Assembly (NCBI RefSeq): GCF_001593385.1 | Contig: NZ_LUVZ01000005.1 | Span: 1-64,000, forward strand | Reading direction: 5' to 3' | DNA length: 64,000 bases | Origin: Chryseobacterium cucumeris | GTDB taxonomy: Bacteria > Bacteroidota > Bacteroidia > Flavobacteriales > Weeksellaceae | Part shown: positions 24,316 to 33,900 of the stretch, in pieces | Position numbering within the stretch: the stretch's first letter is position 1 | How the letters are laid out: each line of letters begins with the position of its first letter | Translations under genes and position numbers: made by a program | The notes under the pieces: generated by a model | Told to the model about the DNA's origin: nothing | The model's input: the letters and a program-made list of their open reading frames with translations, nothing else | Databases searched by the model: none

Positions 24316-25770
24316 TTATAGTTTTTGTCTTCTTGGTTTTCTAACCTTTTTTTGCTGATCTTCTTGTTGCTTATTGACAGGCTGCTGCTGTTTTGATTCT
24401 AAAGGCTCTTTGATATTTTTAGTAGCTTCATTGGTTTTACCCTGGGTGTTAACCGCAGTTTGAGTTTTATGATCTTCTGTAGGTTTTGCCCCTTCTTTGA
24501 GCTGATTAGGATGAGTGAATAAAAAGTCTGTTTTGGAAGTTTCTTTATTGAAGGTAATATAGCCTTGATAAGCTTTACCTTTAGCATCGGTAAGACCGTC
24601 AACGTACACGGTTTGTCCGGCTTTAAATTTTTCATACTGTGAATCATCCAGTTCTTTTCCTCTGAATATTTTGGGTGCTTCTTGCTCCGGACGTTGTGGT
24701 GGCTGTTGGCTATGATGATGGTTTTGGATTTGTTGCGGTGCCCGGTTATTGCCAAACAAAAATTCTACATACCGCTTATCTGCATTGAATTGTACAGTGG
24801 CATCGAAAGACTCTCCTTTTTTGGAAGTCATGCCTTCAAGATACAAGGGTCCTCCTTCCAGTAAAGTTTGTTTCTGATGTTCATCAAGTTTTATTCCTTT
24901 GATTTCATCAGGAATTTTCATGTACTCCGATCGATACGCAACAAGCTCATTGGTAAGCCTATCTCGGCTGATGACTGATGGAATGATTTCATCGGTTTTA
25001 GGATTCACCAGATTTACTACCCTGCCCATATTACCGGTTTCCTTCAGGTTCTTTTTGTCCTGATCACTGAACTCATGCCCGAGGAATTTCATATTGAGAT
25101 TAGGCTCTTTGCGGATACCATGCAAATGGACGGCAACCTGTCCTGTATCTCCTGTTTGAAGGGATAACCGGACATCCATTTTGCTGACTGCCGTTCCCAG
25201 ATTAATGGTAATGGGAATCAATGTATTGGTTTTAAAACCTCTGAGTAGTGAATCCATAGCATCCATCTTTTCAAGCTTCTCCTGATTAAGTCCGAATTTT
25301 TCCATCGTTTTCCAGTCGATCTGTTCAGGCTGAAAACGATATTCCTGATTGTCTGTGTTGTTGTTCATTGTATTTTGATTTTTGGGATTATTGTTGTGTT
25401 TAGGTAAAACTTCGTAGTCTTTCAGCCTTTCTTTTTCTTCGGGTGATGCCTGATCAACATATTTTTGAAGATCCTTGGCAGTATTGACAGCATCATATTC
25501 TGAAACCTTGAAAAAATTGAAGCGTGTCGGATTCTTGAGCTGCCGGTAGAAATTTGAAAAGAAGTTGGAGAAAATATCTCCATGCTTATCAACTTTGATC
25601 AGCTCATCATTTTTATTTTTTTCTAGTGGAGAAACCTTTTGAAGATTGCCTTCTTTATCAACTCCTTTTACCATCTCTACCTGATTGGTATCAGAGTTCA
25701 AAACAAGTAATGTATCTCTTGCCAGTTTGATTTCACCGGTTTCCTGAGCGTTTATTATTTCATCTTCCAT
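24316..25770 (-). CDS. DUF3945-domain protein of conjugative elements
   Basis: A 484-residue protein. The N-terminal half has a DUF4099-like part (IDWKTMEKFGLNQEKLEKMD near 154). Repeated DUF3945-type units follow: LDEHQKQTLLEGGPLYLEGM around 300 and LDDSQYEKFKAGQTVYVDGL around 377. The C-terminal 60 residues are Gln/Lys-rich and disordered, ending KKVRKPRRQKL. The function is not known. It is habitually paired with TopB in Bacteroidota conjugative elements, as here. Confidence 0.8.
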   Translation of the reverse strand: MEDEIINAQETGEIKLARDTLLVLNSDTNQVEMVKGVDKEGNLQKVSPLEKNKNDELIKVDKHGDIFSNFFSNFYRQLKNPTRFNFFKVSEYDAVNTAKDLQKYVDQASPEEKERLKDYEVLPKHNNNPKNQNTMNNNTDNQEYRFQPEQIDWKTMEKFGLNQEKLEKMDAMDSLLRGFKTNTLIPITINLGTAVSKMDVRLSLQTGDTGQVAVHLHGIRKEPNLNMKFLGHEFSDQDKKNLKETGNMGRVVNLVNPKTDEIIPSVISRDRLTNELVAYRSEYMKIPDEIKGIKLDEHQKQTLLEGGPLYLEGMTSKKGESFDATVQFNADKRYVEFLFGNNRAPQQIQNHHHSQQPPQRPEQEAPKIFRGKELDDSQYEKFKAGQTVYVDGLTDAKGKAYQGYITFNKETSKTDFLFTHPNQLKEGAKPTEDHKTQTAVNTQGKTNEATKNIKEPLESKQQQPVNKQQEDQQKKVRKPRRQKL

Positions 25771-25862
25771 TGTATCTTATTTAATGGAATGAAGGTATTT
25801 ACTCGATCACGAATTGATAAAATTTGGAATTATAATAATGGATTTGGCTGCTAAAGTCTTGA

Positions 25863-26150
25863 TCATAATGAAGAGCTTAAACTCTCTCTGATCAGTTGAT
25901 GAACATCTGAAAGCTTATAATACAGCTTCCCGCTGATGGTATAGTAAGGCAGCTTTTTATCCGTTCGGTATCGCTGTAATGATCTGGAGCTTATTTTTAA
26001 AAGCTGTAAAACATCCTGATTGTCCAAAAGCTGCTCCCCATCAATTTCTATAAATCTGGACTGGTTCTTAATCATCTGTTCCTTTAGTAGATCAAATCTT
26101 TCCATGATTCTATCCATCCAGGCTATAAATTCTGTTCTCTCAATATTCAT
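25863..26150 (-). CDS. Helix-turn-helix (excisionase-type) protein
   Basis: A 95-residue protein starting at the ATG at 26148-26150 (MNIERTEF); a longer in-frame start at 26246 adds an implausible hydrophobic tail. A helical N terminus is followed by a MerR/excisionase-like HTH: LLDNQDVLQLLKISSRSLQRYR and LPYYTISGKLYYKLSDVHQLI. Such proteins accompany TopB/DUF3945 in Bacteroidota mobile elements, where they regulate excision or mobilisation genes. Confidence 0.75.
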   Translation of the reverse strand: MNIERTEFIAWMDRIMERFDLLKEQMIKNQSRFIEIDGEQLLDNQDVLQLLKISSRSLQRYRTDKKLPYYTISGKLYYKLSDVHQLIRESLSSSL

Positions 26151-26215
26151 AACTGTGATTTTTATGATTGTTGGTGATGTAAAATTGAACAACAGGAATG
26201 ATATAAAATCACTAC

Positions 26216-26235
26216 TTTTTCGTAGTAACGAAAAA
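26216..26235. repeat. Inverted repeat TTTTTCG-TAGTAA-CGAAAAA
   Basis: A perfect 7-bp inverted repeat, 66 nt upstream of the HTH gene start. Its position suggests an operator for that gene, but there is no independent support. Confidence 0.4.
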
Positions 26236-26359
26236 GAAATTTTCATGTGTTAATAAAAAAATTAAGAGTTTTTGATTATCAGTGGTATGATAAATTACAA
26301 CCAGGCAGAAAGAATATTGGCAATCAGCAGAACTTTTTTAGATGCTTTTTAAAAATAAA

Positions 26360-26379
26360 ACCTCTCATAAATGAGAGGT
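26360..26379 (-). terminator. Minus-strand terminator
   Basis: ACCTCTCAT-AA-ATGAGAGGT is a perfect 9-bp inverted repeat; on the minus strand it is followed by TTTTATTTTT. It lies 240 nt downstream of the exonuclease VII-like gene, which is the nearest upstream transcription unit on that strand. Confidence 0.7.
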
Positions 26380-26540
26380 AGCATGATTAAGTAGGGGGCA
26401 ATTTTCGCTGACTTTTGATTAAATGTAATAGAAATATCAACAGAAGGATATTCAAAACATTTCTTATTAAAGATACTAATTTTTGAGAAATAATTGTATA
26501 TTTAATTGTTTTTAGAATGTTTAACAAAGAACATTTTTTG

Positions 26541-26566
26541 CCTCCTGGTCATGCGGGAGGTTTTTT
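26541..26566 (+). terminator. Orphan plus-strand terminator
   Basis: CCTCC and GGAGG enclose a 10-nt loop and are followed by TTTTTT on the plus strand. No plus-strand gene lies upstream for several kilobases, so it may end a small RNA or an antisense transcript from the AT-rich 26250-26540 interval. That interval otherwise holds no recognisable gene. Confidence 0.55.
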
Positions 26567-26616
26567 ATTATAATTAGGATTGGTCGTCCTTAAAATGAAA
26601 GATGAATAGAACAGCT

Positions 26617-28047
26617 TTACAGAATCTTTGCCAATATAAAACCTGTGATCAAAGCTGCTATAGCTGCCACTGCAATCTTCACATAATCCGTTTTGCTGTT
26701 CTTTATTTCAATATTCAGTCTTATATTTTCCTGCTGTAAAGATTCCATTCCCGCCTTTAAAGAAGCTGTTTTTTCATTAATAGCTGCCTGTAAATTTTTT
26801 TCATGCAATGCAGCAAGTTCCTTATTATAGTTTTCAATCTCCTGTTGTCTCTCTTTCTGCTGGTCGGCAAAGTTCTTCTGCATTTCCTGAACCTGTTTTG
26901 CCGAAGAATCCTGGAACTTTTGAAATTCTTCAGTTCTTTTTGAGAGTTGATCTGTTAAGGTTTTTACCTGCTCACCGTGTTTCTCTGAAAGATCTTTCTT
27001 TAATTTCTCTACCTCTTCATTACGAACCTTAAGCTGCTCCGTAAAAGCTTTTACCTGATTTTCAGATTGTTCTTTAAAGATCTTCTGAGCTTCGGTGAAT
27101 TCATCATTTTTCTTTTTAAGTTGCTTCTCCAGTGTCAGCACCTGCTCTGCAAACTGTTTACCCACATCCTTTTTAACTTCATCAATCAGTAATGCCCGTG
27201 AATTTGATTTTTCATGGGAGAGTTTTTCCACAATGGAATGAAGACCAGCTCCATAATCATGCGGTAGATGAAATCTTTTATCAGCCAGCTTATCCAGCAG
27301 AGTTTCATCTACTGTATGACCTATTGCTGTTACAGTCACCGCTTCCAGGGCAATAAATAATTCTGAAAGAACTATATCATTGAAAACTTCCAGACTTTGC
27401 CGGTCTCCTCCTCCCCTTACCAGCGCGATAATGTCATACCCTGATTCAGAAACCTCCTCCAATTTTTCAGCAATAGATGTTGATGAAGTGATACTGCAGC
27501 TATATTCCGAGACCTGGAAATACTTCTGTGAAATATCCAATCCCTCTGCAAAGTCTTTTTGTACGATTGCATTATTTCCATAAATATTAGCAATTCTGAC
27601 TGGCTCATCTTTGAGAAGTTTATTCCTGATTATGGACTCAAGATCTTTGGATCCTTTTTCAAGCTTTTTCTGGATGAGTTCATATCTCTGTAGTTCTTCT
27701 TCTGAAATTGCCCGTTCCTCTTGCTGGATAATTTCATCTACAACGAAACGCAATTCTATAGAGGAGTTTTTAATACTTTTCTCAATATACCCTCTAAGCG
27801 TATAGATATCATTGTTTTCAATTTTACTTCTCAGTAATGCTGATATTCTAACACCAATAGAAATAGTATCAGATTCTGAAAACAGATGATCATAGTAATA
27901 GTTCCCATAGGATTTTCCTCCGCCGAAGGAATATCTTCCCTTAAGATAAATTAGATTAACGGTAGCATTAAGCTTTAATGCATTGCTAAACAGTCCCAAT
28001 ACTGATCCCGGAGAATAAATCTGATAAGTGGGTTCATTTCCCTGCAT
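26617..28047 (-). CDS. Membrane-anchored coiled-coil protein with exonuclease VII large-subunit-like core
   Basis: A 476-residue protein in three parts. Residues 1 to about 105 resemble the OB-fold of XseA (VNLIYLKGRYSFG). Residues about 105-270 resemble the XseA catalytic core: YDIIALVRGGGDRQSLEVFND and VTAIGHTVDETLLDKLADKR, followed by HLPHDYGAG in place of the usual T-P-S-A-A. Residues about 275-450 are a long coiled coil and the last 22 form a transmembrane helix (VKIAVAAIAALITGFILAKIL). True XseA is soluble and works with XseB; no xseB is nearby. A membrane-tethered nuclease or sensor is suggested. A decayed C terminus of a paralog lies at 19343. Confidence 0.7.
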   Translation of the reverse strand: MQGNEPTYQIYSPGSVLGLFSNALKLNATVNLIYLKGRYSFGGGKSYGNYYYDHLFSESDTISIGVRISALLRSKIENNDIYTLRGYIEKSIKNSSIELRFVVDEIIQQEERAISEEELQRYELIQKKLEKGSKDLESIIRNKLLKDEPVRIANIYGNNAIVQKDFAEGLDISQKYFQVSEYSCSITSSTSIAEKLEEVSESGYDIIALVRGGGDRQSLEVFNDIVLSELFIALEAVTVTAIGHTVDETLLDKLADKRFHLPHDYGAGLHSIVEKLSHEKSNSRALLIDEVKKDVGKQFAEQVLTLEKQLKKKNDEFTEAQKIFKEQSENQVKAFTEQLKVRNEEVEKLKKDLSEKHGEQVKTLTDQLSKRTEEFQKFQDSSAKQVQEMQKNFADQQKERQQEIENYNKELAALHEKNLQAAINEKTASLKAGMESLQQENIRLNIEIKNSKTDYVKIAVAAIAALITGFILAKIL

Positions 28048-28186
28048 ACTTCCTCAAAAATTAAATGATGCTAAAGTTATTGCTATTTTATAGAATATAG
28101 CATGCCTCATATTATGGTTATTATTAATTTTATTAACAAGTGATGGTTGACTCTCGTGGCAGTCATTGTATTTAGCTTAATAAAAA

Positions 28187-28795
28187 CTAAAGATTTTGAA
28201 TTAACCTGAACGTTAGATTAATCCGTTCTTTCATGGGTACGTTTGATTTGGCAATCCTGTGCTCCCACTCTTCCTGAAGATTACCTTTCATGATCAATAA
28301 GCACCCGTGAGGAAGAGGAAGACTGTATTTACTTTGGTGGTGGTCTTTTTTTCTGAAATCAAAGTTTCTGGTTTGTCCAAGACTGATGGATGCAATTACA
28401 GGACGTTTACCATAACGGCTTTCCTTATCCCGACGCCAGGCGACGGAATCATTATGATCACGATACAGGTTTAGCAGAACACCATTGAACTGACAGCCAA
28501 ATTCCTTTTCAATTCTTTGTTTTAAAGAGAACAATTCAGGAGTCCATGGATTGGTTGGCTTTTTATTTTCTTCGGAATCGTTGTATTTTGAATCTCCATA
28601 CCAAGCGGTCAACCGTGGAGTAAATACCATCTTATCGTACATTTTCTGGGTACGCTGTTCCCAGGGCGCAGTATCTAATAATTTGTTTTTAAGCAGGTCT
28701 GCTTCTTCCCGGCTCAGGAAGTTCTCTCTGTATTCCAAAAGATCTTTTGGAAACTCATAGAATTCTTCGGCATCAAATAAACTCAGCTGGGTCAT
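28187..28795 (-). CDS. AlkB-family dioxygenase homolog lacking the first iron-ligand histidine
   Basis: A 202-residue protein with the AlkB2/3-like layout: NLYRDHNDSVAW (109-120), DKESRYGKRPVIASISLGQTR, LPHGCLLIMKG, QEEWEHRI (H179) and RINLTFR (191-197). These enzymes use iron and 2-oxoglutarate to remove alkyl groups from DNA bases. The iron triad H-x-D...H should begin with His directly after VAW; here it is Arg121 (codon CGT at 28433-28435), with Asp123 and His179 kept. CAT to CGT is one transition. The enzyme may be inactive or altered. It lies in a DNA-repair/mutagenesis cluster. Confidence 0.8.
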   Translation of the reverse strand: MTQLSLFDAEEFYEFPKDLLEYRENFLSREEADLLKNKLLDTAPWEQRTQKMYDKMVFTPRLTAWYGDSKYNDSEENKKPTNPWTPELFSLKQRIEKEFGCQFNGVLLNLYRDHNDSVAWRRDKESRYGKRPVIASISLGQTRNFDFRKKDHHQSKYSLPLPHGCLLIMKGNLQEEWEHRIAKSNVPMKERINLTFRLIQNL

Positions 28796-28828
28796 TTAAC
28801 TTTAAATTAAAATATTTATCTTAGCAGT

Positions 28829-28853
28829 ATCCCGTTACTTCGGGATTTTTTTT
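28829..28853 (+). terminator. Plus-strand hairpin terminator without an upstream gene (1 of 2)
   Basis: ATCCCG-TTACTT-CGGGAT followed by eight T on the plus strand. It lies between two minus-strand genes. Confidence 0.65.
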
Positions 28854-28872
28854 CATCATTTGTGTTTTTTTA

Positions 28873-28895
28873 GCTTCCCTTCGGGGAAGTTTTTT
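28873..28895 (+). terminator. Plus-strand hairpin terminator without an upstream gene (2 of 2)
   Basis: CTTCCC-TTCG-GGGAAG is a 6-bp stem with a TTCG tetraloop followed by TTTTTT, 21 nt after the first hairpin. Together they form a strong tandem stop for plus-strand transcription. Confidence 0.7.
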
Positions 28896-28921
28896 CATTA
28901 TGCCATGTACTCAAAATGAAT

Positions 28922-29698
28922 TCAATTCTTATCTTCCATTTTTTCTTTGATCTGTTTGATATCAGTTTTAATTTCTGTGATAAAGTTTTGAATATGATGT
29001 TCTGAAAATTCATCAGGTTCATATTCTTTGGTATTAATACTACAGGCAAATTCCCAGATTTCTTTAATCTCAGGTAATGGAATTTTATAGGGCTCATAAA
29101 ATTGATTGTCAGCCTTTACCCATATACCATCGGCTTCATGAAACTGAAACCTTTTGTAACTGATACCATCATTGGCGGTAATGAAAACATACGTTCTGTC
29201 CGTTTTCAAATCCGAAAGATTTTCTACATATTTTCCCACAATGTAAGTTCCGTTCTTATAGGGCGGCATTGAATCTCCATCAGCAGGAAATGCCCTGAAC
29301 TTACCCCCTTTTAAAAAAGGTAATGATATGGTCTCCAGATTTTCTATATATTCCGGATCTCCATAGCCATTCAAATAGCCCATAGACGCTTTTTGGGGAA
29401 TAATTTCAATCTGATTGTTTCCATCCTGATCAACCCTTATAGGCAGAACGATCCTGTTCTCAGGAAGCTCCATGATTTCATCGATAGAAAATTTTCTGAC
29501 ATCTACAGTCAATAGCAGGTCGATGCTGATGTTATAGAATTTTGAAATTCTAAGCAATATTTCAATAGGCGGTTCTGTTCTACCATATTCATAGGCAACA
29601 TATCTGGATCGGGTAAGAATTAATAGATCTGCCAGCTCTTGCTGAGTCATATTTTTCTTTCCTCTCAAAAACACGATGTTATCAGAGAATTTTGACAT
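28922..29698 (-). CDS. XRE-S24 (LexA/CI-like) self-cleaving repressor
   Basis: A 258-residue protein starting at the ATG at 29696-29698 (MSKFSDNIVFLRG); a longer frame from 29719 would run through the operator. Residues 1-65 are an XRE helix-turn-helix (TQQELADLLILTRSRYVAYE). Residues about 100-258 are a peptidase S24 domain with the nucleophile S143 in PADGDSMPPY and the lysine K182 in ISYKRFQ; the cleavage region is probably near KASMGYLNGYG (103-113). It probably represses the divergent dinB-dnaE pair and itself, and is inactivated by RecA-stimulated self-cleavage after DNA damage, as for LexA. Confidence 0.82.
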   Translation of the reverse strand: MSKFSDNIVFLRGKKNMTQQELADLLILTRSRYVAYEYGRTEPPIEILLRISKFYNISIDLLLTVDVRKFSIDEIMELPENRIVLPIRVDQDGNNQIEIIPQKASMGYLNGYGDPEYIENLETISLPFLKGGKFRAFPADGDSMPPYKNGTYIVGKYVENLSDLKTDRTYVFITANDGISYKRFQFHEADGIWVKADNQFYEPYKIPLPEIKEIWEFACSINTKEYEPDEFSEHHIQNFITEIKTDIKQIKEKMEDKN

Positions 29699-29760
29699 TG
29701 TTACAATTTTAGACAACAAAAATACAAAATTTGTTTCAAAACGTAACTAATTTTGTAACA
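29699..29760. promoter_or_regulatory. Shared operator and divergent near-leaderless promoters of the repressor and dinB
   Basis: TGTTACAATTTTAG (29699-29712) and CTAATTTTGTAACA (29747-29760) are inverted with 12 of 14 matches, and each arm runs directly into a start codon. The dinB -7 box TAATTTTG (29748-29755) ends 4 nt before its ATG; on the other strand TAAAATTG (29711-29704, one mismatch) ends 5 nt before the repressor ATG. Transcripts should therefore begin at or next to the ATG. A repressor bound to the arms would block both directions. Confidence 0.7.
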
Positions 29761-30902
29761 TGGAAAGAGCAATTGTACATATGGATTTGGATACGTTCTT
29801 TGTTTCCTGTGAAAGGCTGAAAAACTCTGAACTGGAGAATAAGCCTGTGATCATAGGAGGTGGAGATCGTGGTGTAGTGGCGTCCTGCTCTTATGAAACC
29901 CGCTTTTTCGGAGTCAGGAGTGCCATGCCGATCAAAATGGCTTTGCGGCTATGCCCCGAAGCTAAAGTCATTAAGGGAGATATGGAAATGTATTCCAATA
30001 TGTCTCATATGGTAACGGAGATTATTCAGGAAAAAGTTCCTGTTCTCGAAAAAGCAAGTATTGATGAATTTTATCTGGATTTATCCGGTATGGATCAGTT
30101 TTTTGGATGTTATAAATGGACTCATGAAATAGCAGAAAGCGTACAGAAAAACACAGGACTACCCATAAGTTTTGCTTTATCTACCAATAAAACTGTATCC
30201 AAAATCGGAACCGGAGAATCCAAGCCAACCGGAAGATTAGAAGTGAAACAATCTGACATACAGCCGTTTTTAAACCCGCTTTCAGTAAAGAAGATTCCTA
30301 TGGTTGGCGATGTTACTTTTCAACTGCTGTCAAGACTGGGGATCAGAACGATACAAACGCTTTCAGAAATGCCTGTTGACGTTCTTCAGCAGCTGATTGG
30401 TAAAAATGGAAATGAGCTTTGGAAAAAAGCACACGGAATTGACGAAAACCCTGTGGTTCCTTATTCGGAACGAAAATCCATTTCTACAGAAGATACTTTT
30501 GCCCAAGACAGCATCGATATTCAGGGTATTAAAAGTATACTCTCAGCAATGGTTGAAAAACTCTGTTATCAGCTCCGGGCAGAGAAATGGCTGGTATCGG
30601 TAGTGGTGGTAAAACTCCGCTATTCCAATTTTGATACGGAAACCAAACAATGCAGGATTCCTTACACCTCAGCTGATCATACCCTGCTCAGGTATGTTTT
30701 AGAACTCTTTAAAAAAGTATATACCAGGCGTATGAGAATAAGGCTGGTCGGTGTAAAGTTTACCGGACTGGTACACGGATGCCATCAAATGGATCTCTTT
30801 GAAGATACGGAAGAATTAATATCACTGTATCAGACAATGGATAAAATCAAGAACAGGTTTGGAGCATCAAGTGTAGGAAGAGCCTCAGGTTTATTAAAAT
30901 AA
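29760..30902 (+). CDS. dinB: Y-family DNA polymerase IV
   Basis: A 380-residue translesion polymerase. Catalytic residues are D9 in VHMDLDTFF and D102-E103 in ASIDEFYLDLSGM; the palm and fingers are complete (SCSYETRFFGVRSAMP), the HhH region follows near 185, and the little-finger domain is full length. No C-terminal beta-clamp box of the usual QLxLF form is obvious, although QMDLF occurs at about 342. It is the first gene of a plus-strand pair with the DnaE-like polymerase 7 nt downstream, under the S24 repressor. Confidence 0.88.
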   Translation: MERAIVHMDLDTFFVSCERLKNSELENKPVIIGGGDRGVVASCSYETRFFGVRSAMPIKMALRLCPEAKVIKGDMEMYSNMSHMVTEIIQEKVPVLEKASIDEFYLDLSGMDQFFGCYKWTHEIAESVQKNTGLPISFALSTNKTVSKIGTGESKPTGRLEVKQSDIQPFLNPLSVKKIPMVGDVTFQLLSRLGIRTIQTLSEMPVDVLQQLIGKNGNELWKKAHGIDENPVVPYSERKSISTEDTFAQDSIDIQGIKSILSAMVEKLCYQLRAEKWLVSVVVVKLRYSNFDTETKQCRIPYTSADHTLLRYVLELFKKVYTRRMRIRLVGVKFTGLVHGCHQMDLFEDTEELISLYQTMDKIKNRFGASSVGRASGLLK

Positions 30903-30909
30903 TTACAAC

Positions 30910-33900
30910 ATGTTTCTAAATTGTCATTCTTATCACAGCCTAAGGTATGGAACCATTTCTATTAAAGAACTGGTTGAGCAGGCTGTACATTTTAATATTA
31001 AAACCCTGGCTCTTACCGATATCAATACCATTACGGGAATATATGATTTTTATAAGCTTTGTCAAGATCATCATATCAAACCGATCGTCGGAGTGGAAGT
31101 AAGGGTTCAGAATGAACTGTATTATATCTGCCTGGCGAAAAATCAAAAAAGTATCGGAGAGATCAACAGGCTTTTAACAGCTTACAATTGTGATGGCATT
31201 GAAATTCCTAAAGCAAATCCTGATTTTAAAGATACTTTTGTTATTTACCCATTAGAGAATATTCCTGAAAAATTAGCAGACCATGAATTTATAGGCATCA
31301 GACAGGACCAATTAAACTTTTTAATTCAACCAGAATTGAAAAAGTTAATCCATAAAATGGTCATTCTTCATCCGGTTACTTTTGCAACCCCTGAAGAATA
31401 TGAACTTCATAAGATATTAAGAGCTATTGATCATAATACACTGATCAGTAAACTTACAGAAGCTGATTACTGTAAAGACAATGAAATGTTTACTGATAAA
31501 AAAGAGCTTCTGGCTGAGTTCCAATATGAGCCACAGATTATTGAAAATACAAAGTATATTGTCAATAGCTGCTATTTTGATTTTGATTTTTCAACACCCA
31601 AAAATAAAAAGCATTTCACAGACAGTAAGGAAAATGATTCTAAGCTTTTAAAAATGTTAGCCTATCAGGGGCTCTCTAAAAGGTATTCTGATGATAATCT
31701 GCAGGCAAAAGCAAGAGTGGATAAAGAGTTAGGAGTCATTGACCAACTTAATTTCTGTGCTTATTTTCTGATCACCTGGGATATTATCCAATACAGCAAC
31801 CGGATGGGATTTATGCATGTAGGAAGAGGCAGCGGTGCCAATTCTATAGTCAGTTATTGCATCGGTATTACTGATATATGTCCTCTGGAGCTGGATCTGT
31901 ATTTTGAGAGGTTTTTAAACCTCAACCGTAAAACACCACCGGATTTTGACATAGACTGGAGCTGGCAGACCAGAGATATTATCTTGGGATATATTTTTGA
32001 TAAATATGGTAAGGATCATGTTGCATTCTGCGGAACCAATGTGGAATTCAAGTACCGTTCTATTTTCCGGGAAGTAGGAAAAGTATTTGGGCTTCCGAAA
32101 GATGAGCTTGATATACTGGCAACGAAACCCATCCAAGAACATGATACTAATTCGGTATCAAGACAGGTTCATTACTACGGAAAATTGTTGGAAAAATTTC
32201 CGAACCAGAGAAGCATGCACTCTTGCGGAATTCTGATCTCAGAAGAGCCTATCACCAATTATTCTGCATTAGAAATGCCCCCCAAAGGTTTTCCGATTGT
32301 ACAGTTTGACATGTACACCGCTGAAGAAATTGGCCTTGAAAAGTTTGACATTCTCTCACAGAGAGGCTTGGGCACCATTAACGACACGGTAAAGCTAGTG
32401 AAGGAAAAAAGAGGTATTGATATCGATATCCGTGATACTTCTTTGTCAAAAGATGAAGCCAGATGTAATAAGTTCTTAAGTTCCGGAAAAACCATAGGCT
32501 GCTTTTATATTGAATCTCCAGCCATGCGGGGATTACTCCGCAGACTGAAATGTGACAATTATAAAGTATTGGTAGCAGCCTCTTCCATTATACGACCTGG
32601 AGTGGCTCAAAGCGGAATGATGCGGGAGTATATTTTCAGACATAATAATCCCACAAAATTTGAATACTTCCATGAGGTTTTTGAAAAGGAATTAGGAGAA
32701 ACATACGGTATTATGGTTTATCAGGAGGATGTTATTAAAATTGCGCTGCATTTCGGAGGATTATCTGCTCCTGATGGTGATGTACTGAGAAGAGCTATGA
32801 GTGGTAAAGGCAGGTCTTTATCAGCATTACAGAAAGTAAAAGATAACTTCTTTGAATCCTGTAAAAAGCTGGGGCATCCTGAACAATTATCCATGGAAGT
32901 ATATCGGCAGATTGAATCTTTTGCAGGCTATTCATTCTGTAAAGCCCATTCTGCTTCTTATGCCGTGGAAAGCTATCAGAGCCTATACCTCAAGGTCTAC
33001 TATCCTATTGAATTTATGGTTTCTGCCATCAATAATGGTGGTGGATTCTACAGAACTGAAGTCTATATTCATGAGGCAAGGATGTCAGGAGCTACTATCC
33101 ATAATCCCTGTGTTAATCTAAGTGAATATCAAACCACGGTGTATGGTTCGGATGTTTATTTGGGATTGATGCATATCGAAAGACTGGAAACAAGGTTAGC
33201 ACAACTGATTCCTGAAGAAAGAACTCTGAATGGAGAGTATACCTCCCTGGAAAACTTTGTTAAAAGGATTCCTATCGGCATCGAAACATTGCAAATTTTA
33301 ATCTTTATCGGAGCATTCCGCTTTACCGGAAAACAGAAGCATGAGTTGCTTATTGAATCAAGATTTCTGTTGGGAACTCATAAAATTGCTTTCAGGCATT
33401 TGACTTTACTGGACGAACCTCAGAAAGATTATCAGCTTCCCACCATAGAAAGAAATCCATTTGAAGATGCTTTTGATGAAATAGAAATATTGGGATTTCC
33501 TGTTTCTTTCAGCCCTTTTGATTTATTACAAACCCGATACAGAGGTTCCGTTTTAGTAAAAGATTTATTGAAGTTTCATAAACAACAGGTTAAGATGCTT
33601 GCTTATCTTATTTCAAGAAAGCATGTACCAACCAAGAAAGGAACAATGTATTTCGGAACCTGGGTCGATGCTCAGGGAGAATATTTTGATACCGCTCATT
33701 TTCCCAACTGCCTTGAAGAATATCCTTTTCAGGGTGGTGGGTGTTATCTTCTATTAGGAACCGTGGAAGTCGATTTCCATTTTCCTACTGTTACTATTCA
33801 TAAAATGGCCAAAATGCCTTTTATTCCCGATCCAAGATATTCTATGGATAAAGAAAAGTCTTTGGAAGCTCAACGTAATTTACATGAGGATGTCAGTATG

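Noticed and set aside
24399..24755. 118-codon frame within the DUF3945 gene
   Set aside because: Overlaps the repetitive, disordered C-terminal part of a recognised gene in another frame; Lys/Ser-rich without domain pattern.
22208..26150. A complete integrative conjugative element
   Set aside because: Only TopB, DUF3945 and an HTH gene are present; no integrase, relaxase, tra genes or attachment sites were found within the window.
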